A stretch of 64,000 bases of DNA, taken from assembly GCA_963840055.1 (NCBI GenBank), contig CAWIXM010000029.1:154139-218138 (forward strand), read 5' to 3'. The stretch is from Rhodoplanes sp963840055. GTDB taxonomy: Bacteria > Pseudomonadota > Alphaproteobacteria > Rhizobiales > Xanthobacteraceae. Under the pieces are notes generated by a model, which saw nothing but the letters and a program-made list of their open reading frames with translations, did no database searches and was not told the DNA's origin. Positions 25,414-39,069 of this stretch are shown in pieces (positions within the stretch are counted from its first letter, which is position 1; every line of letters starts with the position of its first letter). The translations under genes were made by a program, and so were the position numbers.

Positions 25414-26361
25414 TCAACTAAAAAGCGGCGTGCCCGGAACAAAAGCCTCGAACGCAGCCCAGAACAACTGCCGATACTGGTCCTGCTCCATCAAGAGCTC
25501 GTGCATCGCGCCCGGGACGATGAGATGTGAGCCGGCGCGGAGGTTCCAGGTAAAGTCCTCGATCGCCGCAAGCGACATCAGATGATCGTTGGCAGCCGCA
25601 AGCAGGAGCATCGGCTGGCGCAATCGGGCGGCGTAGGATGGCTGCTGCAAAGCCGCCATCGTGCGGAACGCCGCGCTGACCCAACCGATCGTCGGCGCTC
25701 CCACGCCGAGGGCCGGTTCGGCTTCGAGGATGGCGGCGGTCCGCGCATACCGGACTGGATCAGACGTCATTACATTGCCCGCAAAGGGAGCCGCGGCGGA
25801 CGGCGTCGGGCCACCACCCGGCACATAGAGGCGACCGAAGCCGAGCAGCTTTAACGCGCGTGCTATGGCCGGGCCGGCGCCTAAAAGCGAGCTTTGCCCG
25901 AGCCCGATCATCGGGGCGCTCAGCACCGACCGGTCGAACCAGCGATGGCCGCGCCCGGCCGATTGGATCAGCACTGTCGCGCCCATCCCCTGGCCCAGCG
26001 CGAAAAGCGGCGGCGGGCAGTCGGGCAGCACAACATCTTTCATGAATGTTTCGAGGTCGGTGAGGTAGTCCGCGAACCGGCGCACATGGCCCTTGTGCGG
26101 ATTGCGAGTCAAGCGTTGCGACAGGCCCTGGCCGCGCCAGTCGAGGGTGACGACGGCGAAGCCGCGCGCGCGTAAGTCGCGAACGACTTCAAAATACTTC
26201 TCGATGAACTCGGCGCGATCTTGAAACAGGCAGACCGTACCTTTGCGTCCGGGGGGAGGCGGCCAGCGCGCAAAGCGAAGCGCGACGCCGTCCGGCGTCT
26301 TGAGCACGCCGACGACCCCGTCGGCGGGAGCCGGATTGGCAGGGATGGAGACGAGGTTCAT
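25414..26361 (-). CDS. Alpha/beta hydrolase (lysophospholipase-like) lacking the nucleophilic serine
   Basis: A 315-residue alpha/beta-hydrolase-fold protein of the monoglyceride lipase / PldB type: GFAVVTLDWRGQGLSQR with the oxyanion loop, VRRFADYLTDLETFMKD, a candidate acid in LLAAANDHLMS and the catalytic His in VPGAMHELLME. The nucleophile elbow, expected G-H-S-M-G, reads GQGMG (residues 123-127), with Gly125 in place of Ser (codon at 25987-25989 on the opposite strand). So it probably cannot hydrolyse esters by the usual route, unless this is a sequence error; a Ser-to-Gly change here needs at least one substitution. It stands alone, convergent with trcR and divergent from hsp20. Confidence 0.88.
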   Translation of the reverse strand: MNLVSIPANPAPADGVVGVLKTPDGVALRFARWPPPPGRKGTVCLFQDRAEFIEKYFEVVRDLRARGFAVVTLDWRGQGLSQRLTRNPHKGHVRRFADYLTDLETFMKDVVLPDCPPPLFALGQGMGATVLIQSAGRGHRWFDRSVLSAPMIGLGQSSLLGAGPAIARALKLLGFGRLYVPGGGPTPSAAAPFAGNVMTSDPVRYARTAAILEAEPALGVGAPTIGWVSAAFRTMAALQQPSYAARLRQPMLLLAAANDHLMSLAAIEDFTWNLRAGSHLIVPGAMHELLMEQDQYRQLFWAAFEAFVPGTPLFS

Positions 26362-26552
26362 CGAGAGGATCCGCGCGGCAAAAGCCCGCTTATATCAGTC
26401 GGCGAGGCCCGCTCAACCCGAGTGAAGGGGAAGCCCGGCCACGGCCCGGAGACCCGCTGTCGGTCTTGCAGCATCAAGCCCGCCTGCCCATATCACTTAT
26501 GCGCCGGCCAAAGTGCGGCGCGACGAGGTGGTTCGGCCCTTGGGCGGACCGT

Positions 26553-26590
26553 TTCGCATGTCGCTCAATCCTAGGAGGATATGCTATGCG
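26553..26590 (+). promoter_or_regulatory. Candidate RNA thermometer (ROSE-like) over the hsp20 start
   Basis: The ribosome-binding site AGGAGG (26573-26578) can pair within ATCCT-AGG-AGGAT. Nearby CGCAT (26555-26559) is complementary to the ATGCG containing the start codon (26586-26590). A TCGCT at 26561-26565 fits the UYGCU anti-ribosome-binding motif of ROSE elements, which control rhizobial small heat-shock genes. No folding was computed, so the call is tentative. Confidence 0.4.
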
Positions 26591-27056
26591 CACGACTTTC
26601 GATCTTACGCCCCTCTATCGTTCTACCGTTGGTTTCGACCGTCTGGTTTCGCTGCTCGACCAGATGGCGGGCTATGATGGCCAAGGTTCGGCCTACCCGC
26701 CCTACAATATCGAACGCACCGGCGAAAACAGCTACCGCATCACGCTCGCCGTCGCCGGCTTTGCTGAGCCCGAGCTTTCGCTCGAGGCCAAGGAAAACAC
26801 CCTGACCATCCGCGGCGAGAAACCGCAGACGAAGGTCGAGGAGAAGCAAGGCGAGGTGCTCTATCAGGGCATTGCCGCACGCGCTTTCGAGCGGGTGTTC
26901 CAGCTCGCCGATTTCGTCGAGGTGAAGGGCGCGACTCTGGAGAATGGCCTCCTGCATGTCGACCTGGTACGCGAGATTCCGGAAAAGATGAAACCGCGCC
27001 AGATCAAGATCGCGTCTTCCGGCGAGGACAAGGTGATTAGTTCCCAGGCCGCCTGA
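26586..27056 (+). CDS. Small heat-shock protein, Hsp20 family
   Basis: Cytoplasmic chaperone that holds unfolding proteins. The 156-residue protein has the alpha-crystallin domain from about residue 40 (YNIERTGENSYRITLAVAGF) to the conserved beta strand NGLLHVDLVREIPEK, then a tail ending RQIKIASSG, with the I-x-I motif for oligomer contacts. The start at 26586 (MRTTFDLTPLYRST) is typical of rhizobial HspA-type proteins and has AGGAGG 7 bases upstream; an ATG at 26581 is out of frame. A clear terminator follows at 27082-27108, so it is a single-gene unit, possibly heat-controlled through its 5' leader. Confidence 0.95.
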   Translation: MRTTFDLTPLYRSTVGFDRLVSLLDQMAGYDGQGSAYPPYNIERTGENSYRITLAVAGFAEPELSLEAKENTLTIRGEKPQTKVEEKQGEVLYQGIAARAFERVFQLADFVEVKGATLENGLLHVDLVREIPEKMKPRQIKIASSGEDKVISSQAA

Positions 27057-27081
27057 TCGGGCAAGGCCTTGCGAGTTCTTA

Positions 27082-27108
27082 AAGCGCTCCCGCAAGGGAG
27101 CGCTTTTT
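27082..27108 (+). terminator. Rho-independent terminator after hsp20
   Basis: Stem AAGCGCTCCC / GGGAGCGCTT with loop GCAA, followed by a run of T. The stem is 10 base pairs, GC-rich and perfect, ending in five T residues, about 25 bases after the stop codon. This is the clearest intrinsic terminator in the window. It might also serve the minus-strand gene that ends at 27174. Confidence 0.92.
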
Positions 27109-27173
27109 CATGCGGCAGCGGCGGCAAGGCCCTCTCACCCCGTACCACGTCCGCCGGTTAAGGCGATGCGGCT

Positions 27174-27662
27174 TTATTCCAGCGGCGCGACCGGCACGAT
27201 CTTTATCGAGCCGGTGATTTCATCAGGTCGGGGACGCGGCAGCGGCGTCTTGGTCCTCTCCAATTCCGCCGAACGTGCCGAAGGAATGGTGCGCGGCGGG
27301 ACGGGCCGGCCTTCACGCCACGGCCGGAAGGGCAGTTGAGCGTAGGATCGCATAGCGGGCGGCGGCATCCGTCCGATCTCAGGATCGTGACGAACCGCAA
27401 GGATCTCTCCGGTCTGCGCATCGACCGTAAGCCGTACGTCAAGCTCGTAGGGATCGACCGCCGCGACTTCATAGCGCGATCCCCTCCGCACCGGCCGACC
27501 GACCGGATCGAAGCCGCCGGAGCGGACGCTGGTAAGGATGTCGTGCAGCGGCAGCGCCTGCGGCGGGACACCCGGCGCCGGCGGCTGCCATTCTTGCGCG
27601 GCAGCAATCGGCGTAAAAATGAGCAGCGCCGCGGTAAATAGAAGACCGCGCCCGGTTGTCAT
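27174..27662 (-). CDS. Small secreted protein with a PepSY-like segment, function unknown
   Basis: A 162-residue protein with a signal peptide (MTTGRGLLFTAALLIFTPIAAAQ). The middle part, SRYEVAAVDPYELDVRLTVD followed by AQTGEILAVRHD, resembles the strand pattern of PepSY domains, where a modifiable residue is followed by an acidic turn. The rest is proline- and arginine-rich (PPRTIPSARS, TKTPLPRPRP) and probably unstructured. It is likely periplasmic. Nothing in the neighbours suggests a partner. It faces hsp20, with the terminator between. Confidence 0.75.
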   Translation of the reverse strand: MTTGRGLLFTAALLIFTPIAAAQEWQPPAPGVPPQALPLHDILTSVRSGGFDPVGRPVRRGSRYEVAAVDPYELDVRLTVDAQTGEILAVRHDPEIGRMPPPAMRSYAQLPFRPWREGRPVPPRTIPSARSAELERTKTPLPRPRPDEITGSIKIVPVAPLE

Positions 27663-28155
27663 GACCCCACTCCCCCTCTAGGAAGGTTAACAAATAGCGG
27701 GCGAATGGGGCGATGCCGGGGCCATCGCCGGCGTTAAGTGCTTGGCCGCCGCGCGAACTCGGCGCCCGGAGCGAAACCGGGCCGACGAGCGGGTTTCGCC
27801 AGGCTTGCTTTGAGCCTTCAGTGGCCTAGGATTTGAATAAGAGAGGACAGCGGTAAGCCGGCAGTTTCGAGCCTTTCAAAAGCTTGAACGCGGGACCAGA
27901 TTTTGGCATTCTCATTTAGGACAGCATTGCTGTCCTGTGGGCGGGGCGCGACTTCCATTCTGGGGTCGCTATTCGCCCGGCGCTCGCGGAGGAACGCGCG
28001 CCCAACTGGAGCAGCCACGGCCGGTCGGGGACCCGGCGTGAAGGCTGCCCGCCACACAAGGAACCCTTCGCGTCGCGGCGCTAGCCGGTGCTGCGAACGA
28101 GGTGGGTGCGCCGGCGAATTTGAGTATGCCGGCCGAGCGAGGCGAGGATTTAAGG
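27663..28155 (+). promoter_or_regulatory. gltB upstream region with a perfect inverted repeat
   Basis: About 490 bases without a supported gene. The only clear structure is a perfect 8-base inverted repeat AGGACAGC-ATT-GCTGTCCT at 27918-27936, about 220 bases before the gltB start. It could be an operator or a leader hairpin. Sequences near it do not fit the sigma-54 consensus well enough to call. Open frames here are short or have no protein-like character. Nothing else was recognised. Confidence 0.45.
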
Positions 28156-32847
<4,692 letters not shown>

Positions 32848-33023
32848 CAAGGTGTCCACAGCATCGCGGGACCTTCACGGCCCGGTTCGATCGTCGTCGG
32901 CTCACCTTGCCGTTGGCGATCGCGCGGTTCGATGGTAGGCGAAGCTGGAGACGTTCGCGGAGCTGTGACCCGGTTCAGCTACTGGTACTCCTTCTATTCA
33001 TTCCAGCGTGAGTGTGAAACGTC

Positions 33024-34442
33024 GTGGGCAAGGTCACCGGTTTTCTCGAGTTCGAGCGCACGGACCGCCATTACGCGCCGATAGAGGAGCGCGTCCGGCA
33101 CTATAATGAATTTGTCGTCCCGCTGCCGCAGACGGAACTGCGCGAGCAGGCGGCGCGCTGCATGAATTGCGGCATCCCGTACTGTCACACGGGATGCCCA
33201 GTGAATAACCAGATCCCCGACTGGAACGACCTCGTTTATTTGGGCGACTGGAAAGAGGCTGCGCGCAATCTCCATTCGACCAACAATTTTCCCGAGGTCA
33301 CCGGCCGCGTGTGCCCAGCGCCGTGCGAGGCGGCCTGCACGCTCAATCTCGAAGACAATCCGGTGACGATCAAGACGATCGAATGCGCGATCGTCGACAA
33401 GGCCTTCGAGGAAGGATGGGTCGGACCGGAGCCCCCGTCGCACAAGACCGGCAAAGCCGTCGCGATCGTGGGATCGGGACCCGCCGGGCTTGCCTGCGCC
33501 CAACAGCTCGCGCGGGCCGGCCATGACGTGCATGTGTTCGAGAAACACGCTAAGGCCGGCGGACTCCTGCGTTACGGCATTCCCGACTTCAAGATGGAGA
33601 AGCATCTCGTCGACCGCCGTGTCACGCAGATGGAGGCGGAAGGCGTCACCTTTCATTATGGCGCGCATGTCGGGGTCAACGTCCGGGCGGAGGACCTGCT
33701 CCGCGATTACGACGCGGTCGTTCTCGCTGGCGGAGCCGAAAAGCCGCGCGACCTGCCGATCCCTGGCCGCGAATTGAGCGGCGTGCATTTCGCCATGGAT
33801 TTTTTGCCGCAGCAGAACCGGCGCGTCAGCAATGAACCGCAGGAGGGCGTCGAGCCCATTCTCGCCACCGACAAGCATGTGGTGGTGATCGGCGGCGGCG
33901 ACACCGGGTCGGACTGCATCGGCACATCGACGCGCCAGGGCGCACGCTCGATCACCCAGCTCGAAATCTTGCCACGCCCGCCCGGAAAGGAGAATAAGCT
34001 CCTCACTTGGCCGAACTGGCCGCTGAAGCTTCGCACCTCTTCGAGTCAGGAGGAGGGCGTCACCCGCGAGTTCTCAGTCAAGACGCAGCGCTTGTCCGGC
34101 GAGAACGGCGTAGTCAAGCGGCTGCATTGCATGCAGGTCGACGACGAGTTCCAGCCGGTGCCGGGCTCCGAGTTCACGCTCGAAGCCGATCTCGTGCTCC
34201 TCGCCATGGGATTCGTGCACCCGGTGCACGAGGGCATGATCAAGGCGCTCGGCGTCGCGCTCGATCAACGTGGCAATGTGCAAGCCGATGTCAGCGACTA
34301 TCGTAGCTCGATCGACAAGGTGTTCGCCGCGGGCGACCTGCGGCGCGGCCAATCCCTCGTTGTCTGGGCGATCCGCGAAGGCCGGCAGGCTGCGCAAGCG
34401 GTCGACACGTTCCTGATGGGAAGCTCATCTCTGCCACGGTAG
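33024..34442 (+). CDS. gltD: Glutamate synthase (NADPH) small subunit
   Basis: Supplies electrons from NADPH to GltB through FAD and iron-sulphur centres. The 472-residue protein has the N-terminal cysteine clusters CMNCGIPYCHTGCPVNNQIP and RVCPAPCEAACTLN, then two nucleotide-binding motifs, AIVGSGPAGLACAQQL (FAD) and VVIGGGDTGSDCIGT (NADPH), and the ending VFAAGDLRRGQSLVVWAI. The start is a GTG at 33024 followed by GKVTGFLEFER, the family start. It is downstream of gltB on the same strand and probably co-transcribed, though the 176-base gap could hold its own promoter. Confidence 0.95.
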   Translation: MGKVTGFLEFERTDRHYAPIEERVRHYNEFVVPLPQTELREQAARCMNCGIPYCHTGCPVNNQIPDWNDLVYLGDWKEAARNLHSTNNFPEVTGRVCPAPCEAACTLNLEDNPVTIKTIECAIVDKAFEEGWVGPEPPSHKTGKAVAIVGSGPAGLACAQQLARAGHDVHVFEKHAKAGGLLRYGIPDFKMEKHLVDRRVTQMEAEGVTFHYGAHVGVNVRAEDLLRDYDAVVLAGGAEKPRDLPIPGRELSGVHFAMDFLPQQNRRVSNEPQEGVEPILATDKHVVVIGGGDTGSDCIGTSTRQGARSITQLEILPRPPGKENKLLTWPNWPLKLRTSSSQEEGVTREFSVKTQRLSGENGVVKRLHCMQVDDEFQPVPGSEFTLEADLVLLAMGFVHPVHEGMIKALGVALDQRGNVQADVSDYRSSIDKVFAAGDLRRGQSLVVWAIREGRQAAQAVDTFLMGSSSLPR

Positions 34443-34516
34443 CGCGCGGTCGCAACCATAGGGGCGCCGCTGATTTGCAGCGCCCGCTCTACCGCGCCGC
34501 GGCGGATCCGACGGTC

Positions 34517-34568
34517 AGAGCAATTTCCGGCGAAGTGGGAATCGTTCGTCGCAGAAAATGCGACCACT
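34517..34568 (-). repeat. Dispersed intergenic repeat, copy 2 of 3 (second half only)
   Basis: On the plus strand reads AGAGCAATTTCCGGCGAAG, then a short variable part, then CGCAGAAAATGCGACCACT; this is the reverse complement of the second part of the elements at 7819 and 46275. The first half, with the GAATTCC palindrome, is absent. It sits between the gltD stop and the end of the DUF459 gene (4 bases from its stop). Confidence 0.8.
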
Positions 34569-34572
34569 CCTC

Positions 34573-36210
34573 CTATCGCCGGAACAGGAACGGGAAGAAG
34601 CCGGGCTGGCTGCGTTGCTGCGGCGCCTGCCGGTATTGCCGCTGCGGCCGCTGCTGCTGCCATCCCCCCCAGTTTCCGAACCAGCCCGTTTGTTGTTGGC
34701 GCCGCGCGCGGCGCGTCGCAGTGCGGGGGCTTTGCCCGGGCGCCGCCGGACGCGCCTGCTCGGTCGCGGCAGGCGCTGCCGGGCCCTCCGGCTCGGGCGC
34801 GGCGCGCCGCTCCGACTTCATGGGGGTCATCGGCAAGGTCGCGACGGTAACCGCAGGATCGGAGCCGACGGGCGCAATTTCCCGCCGCGGCCAGGCGAAA
34901 TCGTCGGCTCTCCCAGCCGGAGCGGGCACCAATTCGCCATTCACCAGCACCTTTGACGCAACCGCGTCCGGAGTTGACGTTTGGCTCGATTTTCCGCCGC
35001 CAAGGAGGACGTCATCCTCTTCGGTCGATCGGGCCGCATTGAGCGAAATCACCGGCCCGGTGAGCGGGCGCGTTTTCCCTGCCGGCGAATCAGACTTTTG
35101 CTGCTGCTCCACCGTCTTGCTCGCCGGCTCTTCCACCGGGAGCGCGACCGGGGTTGCGCGCGACGTCATCCAACGCTGGAGCTCGCGCTCGAAAAAATGG
35201 GCGAGCTTGCGGGCTCCCGCCTGAGTGAAGTAGACCCCGTCGGGTGTGCGCAGCCGCCGGTTCTGACCTTCGACGTCCGGTCCATACAGGGCATAGTTGC
35301 CCGCTTCGTCGACGAACCCGTCCCAGACATCGACATAGACGACGCCGCCCTTATCCGCGCGGCTGCGGAACAAATCGTTGAGGAAGCTGAAATCGGAGGT
35401 TGACCGCGCCCCGCGTACAGGCGGCAGGCCGACCAGGAATACCGGGACCCCTGCCGATTTAAGCGCCGCGATCGTCTCGTCGATCCGCTTGATATAGAGC
35501 TCGACCCACTTCTCCGAGCGGAACTCGTAAGTGCGCGCAGGCTCCGCTGCGGCGGCCGTTTCGCCAGGCGCAGGTTGCTGTGCCGGCTGCTTCTGGGCGC
35601 CTTCCTGCGCCTTTTTCGGATCGGCCGTGGGATTTTCCCCGGGCTGACCGGACTTGACGATGGCAGGCTGGGGCGGACGCTGCTCACGGATCGGCCGGCG
35701 ATCGTTCAGGCCGATCATCATGACGATGAAATCCGGCTTCTCCGTCGCCAGCACCTCCCGTATCAGCTTCGGCCAATCGGGATGTTCGCCGCGCGGATCG
35801 TTGCGCACCTCCTGCCGGATGAGCCCGGAATTGGTGCGCGGTTTACGTATCACGCCCATCTCGGGCAATTCGGCGAACGACAATTCGAGGCCATAGGCGA
35901 GCCAATCCGCCATTGCATCGCCGAACACGAGAACATTCGTCTGCGGCGGCGTGTCGGGCCTCTTCGGCGGTGCCGGTGCCTTGGAGTAATCGGCATCCGG
36001 CTGTGACCGGCGTTCCCCATAGCGCTGGTGTCGCGAGCGACGCGAGGACCGGCCCCACGGATTCTGCATGAAGGGGAAGAAGCCGCCATCAAAAAACTGT
36101 GCCTGCGCCGGCGGAGTAAACCCGACCGGCAGGGTAAGAAAGAGGATCGCCGCCGCCACGATCAGCGCCGCGAGGATCGGCAACCGGAACGAGAACACAC
36201 GCCTTGTCAT
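34573..36210 (-). CDS. DUF459 SGNH-hydrolase-like exported protein
   Basis: A 545-residue protein with one N-terminal membrane segment (about 8-30, FRLPILAALIVAAAILFLTL). The central domain has the DUF459 form of the SGNH fold: VLVFGDAMADWLAYGLE where GDS would be GDA, MIGLNDRRPI for the GxND block and TPDGVYFTQAGARKLAHFF for the last block. Members are often near peptidoglycan or polysaccharide genes, and a role in acyl handling is inferred only. An Ala/Pro/Gln-rich insert lies at about 190-235 and a long disordered tail at the end. The C-terminus (QPGFFPFLFRR) mirrors GGFFPFMQNPW near residue 45. The ATG at 36210 is preferred over a start at 36288, as it puts the membrane segment near the N-terminus. 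Confidence 0.82.
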   Translation of the reverse strand: MTRRVFSFRLPILAALIVAAAILFLTLPVGFTPPAQAQFFDGGFFPFMQNPWGRSSRRSRHQRYGERRSQPDADYSKAPAPPKRPDTPPQTNVLVFGDAMADWLAYGLELSFAELPEMGVIRKPRTNSGLIRQEVRNDPRGEHPDWPKLIREVLATEKPDFIVMMIGLNDRRPIREQRPPQPAIVKSGQPGENPTADPKKAQEGAQKQPAQQPAPGETAAAAEPARTYEFRSEKWVELYIKRIDETIAALKSAGVPVFLVGLPPVRGARSTSDFSFLNDLFRSRADKGGVVYVDVWDGFVDEAGNYALYGPDVEGQNRRLRTPDGVYFTQAGARKLAHFFERELQRWMTSRATPVALPVEEPASKTVEQQQKSDSPAGKTRPLTGPVISLNAARSTEEDDVLLGGGKSSQTSTPDAVASKVLVNGELVPAPAGRADDFAWPRREIAPVGSDPAVTVATLPMTPMKSERRAAPEPEGPAAPAATEQARPAAPGQSPRTATRRARRQQQTGWFGNWGGWQQQRPQRQYRQAPQQRSQPGFFPFLFRR

Positions 36211-36345
36211 CTGACCCGAATTCCAGCGATTGGGCTTGCCCGGCGTTCGGGCGACAGCCGAGACGCGCGATCGTATGGAGTAGCACATATCAAAACTCGG
36301 GTCAGCGCCGAATGTTCGGCTGGGTTAAACGGTATTCGGATGGAG

Positions 36346-37750
36346 TCAGCGCGCCCGCAAATGGTCGAGCAAATCGGCGGTCGCGAAGCCGTCAGGCACC
36401 AGGCCGACCGAGGCTTGGTAGCGTTTGATCGCGCGGCGCGACCTCGCATTGATCCGGCCGTTCGGCTCGCCCCCGATATCGAACCCGCGGCGAACCAGAT
36501 GCTGCTGCAGTTCGTAGCGCTCGGCGCTCGTGAGCACGCGCTCGTGGCGCGGCCAGGCCTGCACGATCGGCCCATCTCCGCGCAGCCGGTCGGCCAGATG
36601 CCCGATGGCAAGCGCATAGGCTTCCGCCGGGTTGTATTTCATGATCACGCGGAAATTGTTGAGCATGAGGAAGGCCGGCCCGCCCGCCCCAGCGGGTATA
36701 AGCAGATAGGCTTGGTCGTTCGGCCGCGGGAACGGCTTGCCGCCGACCCGCGTCACGCCGAGGCGCATCCACTCGCTCAAGAGCATTTTGCGCGAGGAAC
36801 CGGCGAGCAGGTAGTCGAAGCCCTTCGGCAATACGACCTCATAGCCCCAAGTGTGACCCGGCGCCCAGCCATCCTTTTTGAGGTTATTGGCGGTCGAGCC
36901 GATCACGTCGGTAATCGAGTCAACCACGTCGCGCCGGCCGTCGCCGTCGAAATCGACCGCATAGCGCTTGAACGACGTCGGCATGAATTGGGTCGGCCCG
37001 AACGCGCCCGCCCACGAGCCGACCAGCCGGTCGGGCGCGACATCGCCGCGGTGGAGAAGTTCAACCGCCGCCAGGAACTCGTCGCGAAAATAGTCTTGGC
37101 GCCGGCCGATGCAGGCGAGCGTTGCCGTGGACCGCAGCACCGGTCGCCCGCCGCCCGCCGTTCCGTAGTTCGAATTCAACGCCCCAGATCGCAGCGATGA
37201 TGTAGCGATCGACGCCATAGGCCTTCTCTGCCGCCGCGAAGGCCTGCGCGTATTGGGCGAGCATTTCCCGGCCACGTTCGATCTTGGCGTCGTTGACCAG
37301 CAGGTCGAGATAGTCCCAGACCGCCTTGGTGAATTCCGGCTGCGCATCCATAAGGTCCATGATCCGCAGATCCGGCGTGAGGCCGGCGGTGAGCCGCTGG
37401 TAACTTTCGCGCGTCACGCCGCGGCGCGCCGCCAACGGCCACAGCCTCTCAAGACAGGCGGGGAAATTTGCCGCAGCTAGGCGAATGGCGTCGGCCTTCA
37501 TCAGCGGATGGCCGGAACTGCCCGACTCGCCGCTCCATTCGCGGGTGCCCGAGGAAGCCGACGGGGCCGGTGCCGGAGATGCGGCCGCATCGGTCGTTGG
37601 CGTCGTTGCGCTTGGCGACTGCGCACCAACCTGGGAGCCGCCGCCGCTCTGGGCCCAGGTTGGTCCCGCTAACACCAGAAGAACGGGCACGGCAACCGCC
37701 GCTGCGTGCAGAATATCCTTTGGCGTGATCCCGTTCGTTCGTGCGGCCAT
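36346..37750 (-). pseudogene. Lytic murein transglycosylase (MltB-like), frame broken at the catalytic Glu
   Basis: Cuts peptidoglycan between MurNAc and GlcNAc. The N-terminal part (signal segment, then FPACLERLWPLAARRGVTRE and IIAAIWGVE) reads in one frame. The rest (SNYGTAGGGRPVLRSTATLA, GSWAGAFGPTQFMPTSFKRY, AYLLIPAGAGGPAFLML and a C-terminal peptidoglycan-binding domain ending VGLVPDGFATADLLDHL) reads in another. The shift is in GAATTCG near 37173-37174: one T fewer on the coding strand restores GVESNYGT, where E is the catalytic Glu. So the break is at the active site, from a single extra base. The ATG at 37750 has GGAGGA 5 bases before it. A sequencing error is the likelier cause, but real loss is possible. 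Confidence 0.87.
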
Positions 37751-37984
37751 GTATTCCTCCGCCTGAGGCACGGTTCGAGTCCGGGAATAATTGGTACTAA
37801 CCTGTACGCGTAAATGAGGCGGCTCCGGGGCATCGGCAAGACCCCGCAGGAGATCGAATGGGATGCGATCTGCAAGCGCGAACCAGCCGCTTTGACAAGC
37901 GTTTAGTCATGGACTTGCCGCGAAGGGCGTGGTTTCGTCGCAGAACCACAAAACGCCCTCACTTATTCGACAACACGCCGAGAC

Positions 37985-38863
37985 ATGAAAACGATTCGCA
38001 AAGCCGTTCTGCCGGTCGCCGGCCTTGGCACGCGTTTTCTGCCAGCGACCAAGGCGATCCCCAAGGAAATGCTGCCCGTCGTCGACCGTCCGCTGATTCA
38101 GCATGTCGTCGACGAGGCCCGCGAGGCCGGGATCGAGCACTTCATTTTCGTGACCGGCCGCAACAAGGCGGTCATCGAGGATCATTTCGACCGGCAGTAT
38201 GAGCTCGAAGTCAGCCTTACCGAGCGGCGCCGTTTTGCCGATCTCGAGCATCTCGAACGCGATCTGCCGGTTCCCGGCCAGACCAGCTTCACCCGCCAGC
38301 AGTCCCCCCTGGGGCTCGGCCACGCCGTCTGGTGCGCGCGCGACCTCATTGGGGATGAGCCGTTCGCGCTGCTCCTGCCTGACGTGCTGGTGCAAGCCGA
38401 GCGCGGCTGCTTGGGACAGATGATGGACGCCTACCGGGAGATCAATGAGCCGGTGAATGTGATCGCGGTTGAGGAAATGGCGCCGGAGCGGCTGCACGAA
38501 TACGGCGTGGTCGGCACCGGGCGTCAGGTCGGCAAGGCTCTCGAGGTCACCTCGATGGTGGAGAAGCCGGCGCACAGCAAGGCGCCCTCGAATTTGATCA
38601 TCACTGGCCGCTACATTCTGCAACCGGAAATTTTCCACCTCCTCGAAACGCAGAGCTGGGGCATGGGTGGGGAAATCCAGCTCACCGACGCAATGATCAG
38701 GCTCGCGCTGAACCAGCCCTTCTACGCCGTGAAATTCGAAGGCCGGGCGTTCGACTGCGGCTCCAAGATCGGTTTTCTCATCGCCAATATCGCTTACGCC
38801 TTGGCACGCCCCGACATCGGCCCAAGACTTCGCAAAAGCCTCCAAGAACTCCTTCGCGAGTGA
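37985..38863 (+). CDS. galU: UTP-glucose-1-phosphate uridylyltransferase
   Basis: Makes UDP-glucose for envelope polysaccharides. The 292-residue protein has the nucleotide-binding signature AVLPVAGLGTRFLPATKAIPKEM, the VVDRPLIQHVVDEA segment, QQSPLGLGHAVWCAR, LLLPDVLV and GEIQLTDAMIRLA, and the sugar-binding VEKPA and FDCGSKIGFLIAN. It is complete and of the usual length. It lies 205 bases upstream of kdsD on the same strand; both supply sugar precursors for surface polymers. Confidence 0.96.
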   Translation: MKTIRKAVLPVAGLGTRFLPATKAIPKEMLPVVDRPLIQHVVDEAREAGIEHFIFVTGRNKAVIEDHFDRQYELEVSLTERRRFADLEHLERDLPVPGQTSFTRQQSPLGLGHAVWCARDLIGDEPFALLLPDVLVQAERGCLGQMMDAYREINEPVNVIAVEEMAPERLHEYGVVGTGRQVGKALEVTSMVEKPAHSKAPSNLIITGRYILQPEIFHLLETQSWGMGGEIQLTDAMIRLALNQPFYAVKFEGRAFDCGSKIGFLIANIAYALARPDIGPRLRKSLQELLRE

Positions 38864-39069
38864 GCATGTCGCGCCAACGCGCCTCCAGAAGCGGCGACGC
38901 TAAATTCACCGCTAATCACCGATCATGATCGTCTATTAGGGGACGGCCGGCGCGGCGCATGGGGTTGACGGGGAGGCACAAGCCGTTCACTTGATTGCCG
39001 TCTTGCCGTCTTGCCGGCTAGGCGCCTTGTCGGCCAATTATCCCGGCCATTGGAGCACCCAGATCGCGA

